Origin: Sphaerulina vaccinii
Lineage: Eukaryota; Ascomycota; Dothideomycetes; Mycosphaerellales; Mycosphaerellaceae
NCBI GenBank assembly: GCA_022570795.1
Contig: JAKUDP010000010.1
Coordinates: 1,798,001 to 1,862,000 of the forward strand
Direction: 5' to 3'
DNA length: 64,000 nt
Shown here piece by piece: positions 56,172-64,000 of the stretch. The position numbers and the translations under genes were made by a program. Under the pieces are notes generated by a model. The model searched no databases and was not told where the DNA came from. It saw only the letters and a program-made list of their open reading frames with translations. Numbering within the stretch: the first letter of the stretch is position 1; the number at the start of each line of letters is the position of its first letter.

Positions 56172-57726
56172 ATGTCGGGGAACAACAACGTTACAGTTGC
56201 GATTCCCGGGGAGGAGAACTGGGGTGTCTGGTATGAAAGCAATGTGCAAAAAGCACTCTTCTGGTATACGCACTAACCTATATACTCCTGTTTGTAGGTG
56301 GCAATGGGACGAGTTCGGCTCCTTCCAGCTAGATATTGTTGGTTTCCTCGCCATTCTTGGTGAGGGTGCTGTGTTGTCAAATGCTCAAGTGTCTGCACTC
56401 TCACGACTTTTCTGTCTCCCACGCCTCATACCTGCACCACAGGCGCTTCTCAGAACGACCAGGCCCACGACACTCCCTTCGACGGACGCAGAAGTCACAG
56501 CTGTGTACTCTGGAAATGTCAAAGACCACGTCCATCATATCGCCCACATCCTGCTTGGTGCAGTAATGGAACCCTACACTGTACGATGCGTTAGTGTCAA
56601 CAAGAAGCGTGACTCGAAGACGAAAGCTTCTTTCCTGGATCAGGCGCTTCGCGGTGTATCTTCCAAACAGCCAACTGGCTCTCCTCTTCCATTCATCAAG
56701 GCCAAAGCGAACGGTCCTCAGTTCTGGGTTACCCTGATCGGGTTCTTTCTGACGATCATACTACTGGTCGTGTCTATCGTATTTGGAGATGGCATGTCTA
56801 TCCTTGCCACTCTCTCGCTGTCGAGCTTGTCAACGATCGCTGGCTTCTGCAATAAGTGGACGCTTAAATTGCCCAGAGCCTCCACCGATGGCCAGGGCGA
56901 TGTGGTCATACGCTATCCAAACGGCAGCTACTTGGTGGTAAAATGCGACGAGACAGTCTCTCGTGAGCTCTACTTTGCTCCAGAAGAACTAGACTATTTC
57001 ATCAAGAGCCCAGTTATCTATCGCATGCTTTCGTTGACAGGCACCATTTTGCTTATGCTTGGAATTGTGTTCCTTGCAAACGCCAAGTTGCAGCTGCAAT
57101 TCGCATGGGCGGGCGCCTACGTGGTCATTAACATTGCATACTGGATCGCTGCTGCAATGTCACCAAGTCGGTAAGTCTATACACCCTCCTACGACAAAAA
57201 ATGTGATGAAACTTGATGAGATGGCCATAACTTGTATGCTAACGAGTCCAGGAATTGGGATCTCTCTTTGTATGAGGTCGTGGAGGAAAGCATCGAGGGA
57301 GGCCCAATAAACAGAAATTTCACGTACGCTCTGTGGAAGGCGATCCTCTTCACAAAGTCGACACAATGGATTCGGCACGGGAAAGCAATGCCTAGATCAA
57401 GTACGTGGGATAAGTGGCTGGAAAAGGCTGAAGAGAAGGCGAAATCTCCGGAGTTTCGCGAAGCTGATGCTGTGAAAGAATCTCAAGCCAAAGAGTACAA
57501 ACGCATCTGGCCCGATAAATCAGAGAAAGGTTCGGCTACTGTTTGGAGGGGACCCTCGGAGGAGCAATGGGATGCTAAAAAGGTTTGGGATGCTATCGAC
57601 AAACAGGAAAAGGAAAAGCTAGCACAGCAGAACCCACCACAGGCGAAACCTACACCAATCGTGCAAAGCATGGAGCACGACAACAGCCAGCGTCGTGACG
57701 GGTTCACACATGGTTCTGAAGCATAA
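56172..57726 (+). CDS. Multi-pass membrane protein of unknown function
   Basis: Three exons, join(56172..56263, 56298..57170, 57252..57726), 479 residues; introns are 34 and 81 bp, the first very short. About four TM helices are visible: FWVTLIGFFLTIILLVVSIVF, GMSILATLSLSSLSTIAGF, MLSLTGTILLMLGIVFLAN and FAWAGAYVVINIAYWIAA, plus a possible earlier one (LDIVGFLAILGEGAV). The C-terminal 150 residues are soluble and charged, with several Trp (TWDKWLEKAEEKAKSP, YKRIWPDKS). It resembles a family of uncharacterised ascomycete membrane proteins by general layout, but I cannot name it. The 34-bp intron is below the usual minimum; a different donor is possible. Confidence 0.65.
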
Positions 57727-58008
57727 GGATACATGAAGATGTCAAAATTATATGCAATTTAGCGAGCGTGCGAAGAGTGATCTAAAGAGCATTTATGGAA
57801 AGTAATGGATGAATGGAGCATTGTCATAGGGAGTCAACGGGAACATATTGTATAGTGCAGTATCAGGGAGTTGTACACAGAGTATTCTCATTATCAAAGT
57901 CACGAGCTATCAACAACACCGAGCATCCATGCTCTCACCACCGACCATGCAATACCTCCTTTCTAACGCCCGCAAAGTCCCACAATAGTTGGTATCATAA
58001 CAATCATT

Positions 58009-59292
58009 TCAGGTCTCCATTTCCATGTTATAGGCAATCTCCTCGCTCATGCCTCTGACTTCTCTAGTCCAGTCATTCTCGTCTTCGCAGATAGTGTCGT
58101 CAACAGTATAACCCAATCTGCCGTCACTGATACTGTGTCGAATCTCTTCCAAATCGAAATGAGGTACTTCGTACTCTTCGTCCTCGACCATTTCATCGTC
58201 GTCATCTTCGCCATAGCTGACTGTGTCAATGCTTCTTTGCAGCATATCGTTACTCAACCAGAATGCAGCGCGTTTCGACGCGCCCTCGCCTACTGACAGA
58301 CTTGACACCTTCCGCGATATGGATTTCGGCCGATGCGTGCTTATCGCTGCTTGTAGAGGACTGTGTGATATGACGCTAAACGCGCGGAGATAAATGTAGC
58401 ATACTCGCTTCTTCTCCTTGTTAAAGAAGAAGTAGTGCATACTCCATATAGCACCTTCATCGCCATCAAAAGGATCGTCTTCGGGATCGTACGAGTACTT
58501 CTCGCACTGTCTCAACCCCATTTCCTTGTCAATAAGGCGCCACATGTTCTGATTCCAAATATCGTTTCCGCTCCCAGGTCCAGGTGCGGAGCTCGATATT
58601 GACACGGGTGCCAGGTAATTTGAGACCATGGTCTGCTTCGGCCTAAGATGCTGCAACGTACTGTCCAATTTGTGCATCATACTTCTTAGGCTCCTTTGCT
58701 TGTTGAAGTCCGAGGGTCGGAGCAGATGCGAGAAGTCGTAGTCCGGATGTGACGCATTCAGCGTTGCAATGAGGTAGGCAAAGGTTCGTCGCGCGTTGAT
58801 CTGGCTCAAAGGGCCAAACGGCGAAGATCGCGATAAGTCAATCTCTGGCGCTTCCACTGTGCGACCACGTCTGCGTCTGCCATTCTGTTCGCTGCCATTT
58901 CCATCATCACTAGTCGCCAGACACGGGGGGCTGAGGGAGGCAGAAAGTCTCACCAGCGACTCGTATTGAGATTCCAAGCTATTTTCGATGTTCTTGTACA
59001 ACTTCTTATCGCCGCCGGCGGCCTTGGTGGTGTAAATGTCGCATCCTCCGATGAGATGAGTATCTGGTGTCGAGAAGTTAAGCGCATTCGTAACAATGTC
59101 AATATCGCGGAGTGGTAAGTACTAGATGAGTGTCAGCATATGAGTCCGCAGCGATATGAGAACCGTGCGAGCTGCTGCGCGTGTAGAAGCAAAGCAAGGC
59201 CTCATGCGGATCCGCATATGGCCAAGCTCGCCGCCCTCGAGATATCTCATCGGGCTGCACGTAGCTGCTTGTCATGGCTGACGCACCTTCAT
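58009..59292 (-). CDS. maf1: RNA polymerase III repressor Maf1
   Basis: Two exons, complement(58009..59121, 59287..59292), 372 residues. Exon 1 is just ATG AAG; a GTGCGT donor and TAG acceptor join it to YLPLRDIDIVTNALNF, giving the expected MK start. Conserved Maf1 boxes are HLIGGCDIYTTKAAGGDKKL (A), FAYLIATLNASHPDYDFS (B) and WSMHYFFFNKEKKRVCYIYLRAF (C). Between A and B lies a basic NGRRRRGRT stretch, a likely nuclear-localisation signal and phosphorylation region. The tail is acidic (GEDDDDEMVEDEEYE). Maf1 represses Pol III when TOR or PKA signalling falls, moving between cytoplasm and nucleus. The intron is 165 bp, the longest in the window. Confidence 0.92.
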
Positions 59293-60306
59293 CCTGCCTT
59301 CCTGCTCAACAAGCGCGAGCTCTTCTCCAGAAACCGAGTATCCCGAGCGCACTGCGCCTCAACCAGCATATACCACAACGTTGCACGCCTTCCGGGTCTG
59401 ACCTAGACTCCTTCTCCAACTTCGGGCTCTGCGCTGCAAGATAGAGGCGGCGCTGGCTGACGCGCGCAGATGGTGGTGGTTCGAGGGGTCGGATAATGCC
59501 TGATGTACACTTCCCTCAATCGGAAGCCGGGGGTCGCGAGACTCGTTACTAGACGCTCGGTGCGTCTAGCAGGCGCAAGATATCGTGGCGATAGCCATGT
59601 GCAGAGAAGCTGATTTCGGTGTTGTTGTCGTTGGAAGTGGTGACGAAGCTCGCGAAACAGTGAGACTGTCGCAAGATGAGGTTCGATGAGGGTCCCGATG
59701 GAGTCAGCACTCTTCCACGTGATATTTTGCCGAGCACCAATAACAGCCACGCGTCAAGAACACGCCCTTCTTGCATCCTGCTTGCTGGTACACGTTGGCA
59801 CAGCTTGCTGGAGAGAAATCAGGCTGCGTACACATCAGTTGACCATGTGCCGTGGGTCCACGTACAACATGTGTCCGCTTCAGTCGCTGTGAGCTGTCAA
59901 ACATAACAGAACTCTCAATAGAATGTTAGCGGCAATTCAAATAGCAGAGAGTGTTTAGCAGTGGAACCTACACCTTGTTGACTATCCCGCAGAAGGAAAC
60001 GCCAGTCGAACAGTGATGAGTCCGTCTCAGCCGGAATTGGTCGCATGTAACATATGTTGGCAAAGCTCAAAAGCACGAGACAGTTTTGTCATCGAACAGG
60101 ATCATTTCATTTGCATGCGGTGTGCCGCTTGCTCTGCAGTGCAGGTTTGATATGCTATACCTACTGATGGCGGGCTTCAAAAACAACAGCCATAAAGCCA
60201 TGGGTATCTCGAGTTCTCAGCCAGATGTTGACCGAACAAACGCCATGTGTTGGAAGCGTACTGTTTCCACTCCCAAGCAGATGTGCTGTGAAAGAGTACT
60301 AAGCAG
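59293..60306. other. Intergenic region, 1.0 kb
   Basis: Promoter of maf1 and 3' flank of the AP-1 sigma gene. Frames at 59403-59906 on both strands are mutually overlapping and featureless. Nothing else was recognised. Confidence 0.45.
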
Positions 60307-61264
60307 CTAAATAAGTCCAGCAGCTCTGAGCTGCTTTTCGAGCTCCGCACTCATCTCTGTGTTCGTCTGTGGGTAATGAAATATGTCAGCCTGATCATGA
60401 GCAATGGTCAGGGTGCGGTGGGAGATACAAATGCGTCTCATACGCCTCTTCAACCTATTCTTGTGACAGAATCGTCCTCGACCTAGTGGGGAAGGGATCA
60501 GTGGGTGGTGATACAGGAAGAGCTTGACTAATGCGATGTCGAGCGAGATGGACAGTCTGACGCCTCAAGTCGTGCCATCACTCACCTCCATATCCTCAAG
60601 ACTGTCTTGAGCACCAATGACACGAAGCACATTCTTCTTGCTACTTTCCTGCATCTCGCCCGCGAGAAGCAGCTCATCTAGGATGAAGTAGGCTTTCTGG
60701 AAGTTGAAGATAATGTCGAGTTCGCACACGTTGCCATAGTACTTGTCCATCTGTTCTACGTATCGGTGTACGATTTCCAATGTGATGAGCTCGTTGTCTG
60801 TTGGATCGGTGGCGGCGATGAAGAAGAGCGAGGCATATCGGCGGTAAACGACCTTGGTGTCTGAGGGTATGAGAGTCAGCAGCCAGACAACAGAGCATGC
60901 TGGCACAGTCCAGAAGTGCCAAACGCCGTGCAGATGGTGAGTTTACCTTTGTATTCGAGGAAGTTGCACATCCGGGCGCGACGTGCCAGCACTAACTGCG
61001 AGACATCCTTGATGATCTTCGCCTTGTCCTTGGGCGAGAGCGTAGTAAACCATTTGGCGAGGCGCTGTGAGAGCAGGCTTTGTTCAGCGTGCAATTAGAA
61101 GGCAGATGTGCGTGTGCGAGGAAGACCTACGACTTTGCCCTGTCTCGAGAGCAGGATGAGATACCTCAAGGCTCATGTCAGCGACGGTATCACAATCTCC
61201 AGGCCGCCATGTATGATAGGACTCATCAGTGGTGGCAGCAACAGCAGACATACCGAATGGCCAT
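60307..61264 (-). CDS. aps1: AP-1 clathrin adaptor small subunit (sigma-1)
   Basis: Five exons, complement(60307..60366, 60586..60860, 60947..61064, 61131..61164, 61254..61264), 165 residues. Exon 1 is 11 nt (MAI plus two bases). The longin fold is recognisable from MAIRYLILLSRQGKVRLAKWFTTLSP, then CNFLEYKDTKVVYRRYASLFFI, YVEQMDKYYGNVCELDIIFNFQKAYFILDELLLAGE and ETSKKNVL-like ESSKKNVLRVIGAQDSLEDME. KDTKVVYRRYASLFF is typical of sigma-1 rather than sigma-2. The last exon gives a short tail (MSAELEKQLRAAGLI). Sigma-1 stabilises the AP-1 core in clathrin coats at the trans-Golgi and endosomes. It shares a 352-bp divergent promoter with the gene at 61617. Confidence 0.9.
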
Positions 61265-61616
61265 GGTGTCCAGGCAGGAGAAGGGAAGAGGCGGGCGGCG
61301 GAGTAGGGAAGAGAGAATATGAGTGCGCCCCACTTGGAAAAGTGCTAGATTGGTCCGGGCACTAGCTAGTCAAAGTCGAAGGTGGGTTGGATTGTTAATG
61401 TCGTCTTGCAGTTCAGGCCAGTCCGACTACACCATCACACTGGAGTGTCGTTCTCGTCGCATATGTGGTGTGGTTGATGTCGAGAGGAACGGAAGGCACA
61501 ACAAAGCCGCTAGAATATTGATCAGCATTTCTTATCGCCTTTGATCGCTTGGACACCACCTCTTTCGAACCCGCATTGACGGCCACTCCACTCCACCATC
61601 ACCACCATCACTCACG
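61265..61616. promoter_or_regulatory. Compact divergent promoter, aps1 (-) / glutamate-cysteine ligase modifier (+)
   Basis: Only 352 bp separate two divergent start codons, so the two genes must share control sequence. The right half ends in a run of CCACCATCACCA repeats just before the start at 61617. No yeast-type AP-1 (TTAGTAA or TGACTAA) site was seen by eye. Confidence 0.55.
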
Positions 61617-62687
61617 ATGAAGCTCATTCTTTCCACCTCGTGAGTTGGAGATTCTGCATGTCCGCTCTGTCGCCGCCACGGCTGACCATGCAGTAACATT
61701 ATGGGCGCCGGGTCCTCGATCCGCAGGTCTCCCGGTACCAAGTCCAACACCGAACTCGTCTCTTCACTGCGCGCCAACTTCGCTGAGCATTCCGGCACCG
61801 AAGCAACAAGCACCGACAGCACTAACGGGACTGTCAATGGCAATGGCAATGGCGAGAAGGTCCACGGCGGTGGCTCATCTGCAGTACACAACTATCCGAC
61901 ATGGACGAAAAAGAGTGGTGACACTCTCGAAGTGCCCGCCCTAGACTTCTCCCAGTCGGGGCTGCAAGAAGAGCGCGAGCAGTACGATATTACTGTTAAG
62001 CTGTTCTACTTGCCAGGTGGTACGAGTTCCTCGCGGGAAGCGCAGACGAAGGAAGCATTGGACTTGGTCATGAAACAGCTACAAGTGCAATCTATCGACC
62101 TCTTGATTGTATCTTTTCCTGGTATCTACTTCGACGAAGAAGAGGACTGTCCCGATAAGCTGTCGACTCGTGGCCCCGTGGAGGCCGAGCCTGAGCCTCT
62201 AGAACGGCAGGTCGACGCTTGGAACACAGTAGAAGCTCTGCACAAGGAGGGTGTCGTAGCAAGACTGGGTGTCGCAGAATTTGGCAAGGAAAGATTGGAA
62301 ACCTTTTTGAACATGGTGAAGTTGAAGCCGAGTGTTGATCAAATCAACCTTCGCGACTGCTGCTCAGTGCCTAAAGAGCTCATGGCTCTGGCGAAGAGTC
62401 AAAGCGTGGAGCTACTGGTACACAACGACTGCTCGAATATCCTACCTCGCGGTACCACACGAGAACTTCTTGGTCCTGGTCCAGATGGTGCTGGAGTGTT
62501 AGCCGAGCCTGCGAAGACTGGAGACAAGCGAAAGAGCTCTCACATTGATGACAAGCAGGACAGTCATGCTGAGAACGGCCTGGGTGGCGAGGTTCAACCG
62601 CAATGGGTCGTGAAGTATACCGCAGTGGTGAAGAACCGAGGTGTGATCGAAAACAAGGGCTATTTTGCTGTCGCAGAATTGACCTGA
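61617..62687 (+). CDS. Glutamate-cysteine ligase regulatory (modifier) subunit, aldo-keto reductase fold
   Basis: Two exons, join(61617..61639, 61694..62687), 338 residues; exon 1 encodes MKLILSTS, and the join gives MKLILSTSNIM. The body follows the GCLM pattern: an N-terminal disordered Asn/Gly-rich part, then LDFSQSGLQEEREQYDITVKLFYLP, LDLVMKQLQVQSIDLLIVSFPG, WNTVEALHKEGVVARLGVAEF, VDQINLRDCCSVPKELM and LLVHNDCSNILP. These mirror the aldo-keto reductase barrel of GCLM, which lacks catalysis and lowers product inhibition of glutamate-cysteine ligase, the first step of glutathione synthesis. Start chosen because the conserved short exon 1 fits; an internal Met at 61701 is an alternative. Confidence 0.87.
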
Positions 62688-63261
62688 GAGCAAAAAAGCA
62701 CCAAACCTATGCCACCTAAGATGCCACGGAGTCAGGAGAGATACTGCTTGGACATGCCCCGACTGATATATACCTTGGTATTGTTCCAGTTCAGCGCAGC
62801 AGTATACATAAACCTTGGTTACCATATCTAGCCCAGGAGACTCGGCCTTGGAGTTTGCAATGCGCTGCTAGCGACCCTTGACCCAGCCGCACAAGACGCA
62901 GAATCGGCGATTAGATGCGCGAAAGTACCGCGACAGAACGAAACCTGTATATAAGAACATGGAGCAAGATCTCACCATCATCGTCGTTTCGAACGATGAT
63001 CCAGGGCACTTCTCAACAGACATTGAAAAGACGGTGGCTTGGGACAGTCAGATCCACAGGACGTTGGCTTGAGCCGTTGGAACGCGAGCTGTGCAACACA
63101 ACGATCGATTTGAGACTTGGCTAACAGGTCGATATTGAATGATTCCCACGCTTCTACACGAACTCCAACGCTTCAAATTTCGAGAAGAGTGCTTAAATTA
63201 CCAACCGTCTCCGCTCATCAATACAATTCACAGTCTGCTAGCTCTGGTCCTGCCCACATAA
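62688..63261. other. Convergent intergenic region
   Basis: About 570 bp between two convergent genes. Two overlapping short plus-strand frames at 62878-63124 have no features. No RNA gene or repeat was recognised. Confidence 0.45.
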
Positions 63262-63502
63262 CTATCGTTTCAAAGTCTCTGTCCGGGAGATGATGTACCA
63301 AGAGTGAATGACACCTGCTAGAGTCAGCTGTGTTCACTCTGGATTGACAGCTCTTAAACATACCTGGAATCCAGCCTAAGATGTTCAGACATATATTGAT
63401 GAAAAGATCGGCACTGCAACCTCTTTTAATGAACACAGGCACGAATGGCAAGAAGAGCGCAACAAAGTAGAGAAGCACGTTGCCGCCGGACGAACGAGCC
63501 AT
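63262..63502 (-). CDS. Plasma membrane proteolipid 3 (Pmp3/UPF0057) family
   Basis: Two exons, complement(63262..63314, 63364..63502), 63 residues. The intron is 49 bp with a GTATG donor and CAG acceptor, and splitting at IP|G is consistent with the family. Two hydrophobic helices are seen: VLLYFVALFLPFVPVFIKRGCSADLFINICLNILGWIPG and VIHSWYIIS. The PVFIKRGCSADLFINICLNILGWIPG block is diagnostic of Pmp3. These small proteins sit in the plasma membrane and affect membrane potential and salt tolerance. The end TETLKR is hydrophilic. No longer start is available upstream. Confidence 0.92.
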
Positions 63503-63891
63503 TACTATTTCATGTCAGTGAACAGCTCACATATGCTTGAGATGCCGTCACTCACTTCTTATGTCGAGATGTTTAGTGGTGCCGGGGGTGACACGTTGTG
63601 CAATGTGCGTCGGGATTCTTGCGATTGGAAGGCGTGAACAACAGGCGCGTGCTGTGCACTCAACTTATAGCCTTCATCACATCCCGCGGAATGCCTCAAT
63701 GTCGACTCTTCGTATGGCAACGAAGTCGCAGAAGATGACGTTGCCCAAGGCTTGAGCAAGATTATTCCAAGCACGGAGCCATGTCCTTGAACTTAATGGG
63801 CACGTCCGTTTTTGGTTACTCAGTGCACACCACACAGGCATAATGAACTCTGCGAATGACTCTTATGAGGTCGCCATACAGCTATCCTCAT
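63503..63891. other. Intergenic region before the truncated right-end gene
   Basis: About 390 bp between the pmp3-type start and the stop of a minus-strand frame at the right edge. Short frames only, with no recognised sites. Confidence 0.45.
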
Positions 63892-64000
63892 CTATTCTAC
63901 ATCAGAAGGATGATCGCTCAGTTCAGGACTCTCAAGTCGTTCTTCGGGACTGCCATGCGCTTCTTCGTCTTCTCCACCAAGATCGTCATCAGCGTCGACG
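63892..64000 (-). CDS. Acidic C-terminal tail of a gene continuing beyond the window (partial)
   Basis: A minus-strand frame runs from the window edge to a TAG at 63892-63894. It encodes about 35 residues, strongly acidic and Ser/Pro-containing (DADDDLGGEDEEAHGSPEER). The composition is typical of a disordered protein tail. Start and domains lie outside the window, and chance openness cannot be excluded over so short a stretch. Confidence 0.35.
   Translation of the reverse strand, partial: VDADDDLGGEDEEAHGSPEERLESPELSDHPSDVE

Noticed and set aside
16052..62687. A secretory-pathway gene cluster (Emp24, Gpi11, Erv41, AP-1 sigma)
   Set aside because: The genes are scattered, on both strands and separated by unrelated housekeeping genes; such genes are common and this looks like chance.

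Overview
This window reads as nuclear DNA of a filamentous ascomycete, most likely a Dothideomycete. The host genes are AT/GC balanced, densely packed on both strands and broken by many short introns of about 50 to 120 bp with GTRNGT donors and YAG acceptors. The protein set is that of a euascomycete: Yox1-type homeobox factor, Sac7-type RhoGAP, GT90/Cap10 transferase, small catalase-like protein, SMP protein, Pmp3. A single AT-rich block shows repeat-induced point mutation (RIP), a process of filamentous ascomycetes. I cannot name genus or species from sequence alone.

Layout. 1-36.6 kb is gene-rich: homeobox factor (-), cytosolic phospholipase A2 (+, 7 exons), HAD phosphatase of the glycerol-3-phosphatase type (-), La-motif RNA-binding protein (-), a small unknown (-), p24/Emp24 cargo receptor (-), SANT-repeat protein (+), catalase-like protein (+), Gpi11/PIG-F (-), GT90 transferase (+), GPI-type Ser/Thr-rich wall protein (-), RhoGAP (-), Tim9 (+), translin (-), Erv41 (+), a second homeobox protein (-) and an SMP-domain protein (-). 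From 36897 to 50471 lies a 13.6 kb nested retrotransposon. From 50.5 kb to the end the genes resume: Gid9/Fyv10 (+), a one-TM protein (-), ADGF-type adenosine deaminase (-), a multi-TM membrane protein (+), Maf1 (-), AP-1 sigma (-), glutamate-cysteine ligase regulatory subunit (+), Pmp3 (-), and the acidic tail of a gene leaving the window (-).

The nested element is the main structure. An outer Ty1/Copia element has 125-bp LTRs and an imperfect 5-bp target duplication (taacg/tgacg). It was invaded by a chromodomain Ty3/Gypsy element with exactly equal 224-bp LTRs and a perfect 5-bp duplication (tacta). Both interiors are destroyed by C-to-T and G-to-A change. Surviving CpA is largely limited to GCA and CAA contexts. 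The Gypsy element carries an extra open stretch between its chromodomain and its 3' LTR that I cannot assign. Mutation stops abruptly at the outer edge, and the element sits only about 100 bp upstream of the Fyv10 start codon.

The host genes do not form a pathway cluster. Several act in secretory traffic (Emp24, Erv41, AP-1 sigma, Gpi11, GT90) but are not adjacent. The most useful corrections to simple ORF calling are tiny or unusual exons: a 6-nt first exon in Maf1, an 18-nt last exon in Emp24, an 11-nt first exon in AP-1 sigma, an 8-nt first exon in Tim9, and a probable GC-AG intron in the Yox1-type gene. All splice models were made by eye; exon sums are multiples of three in every case.
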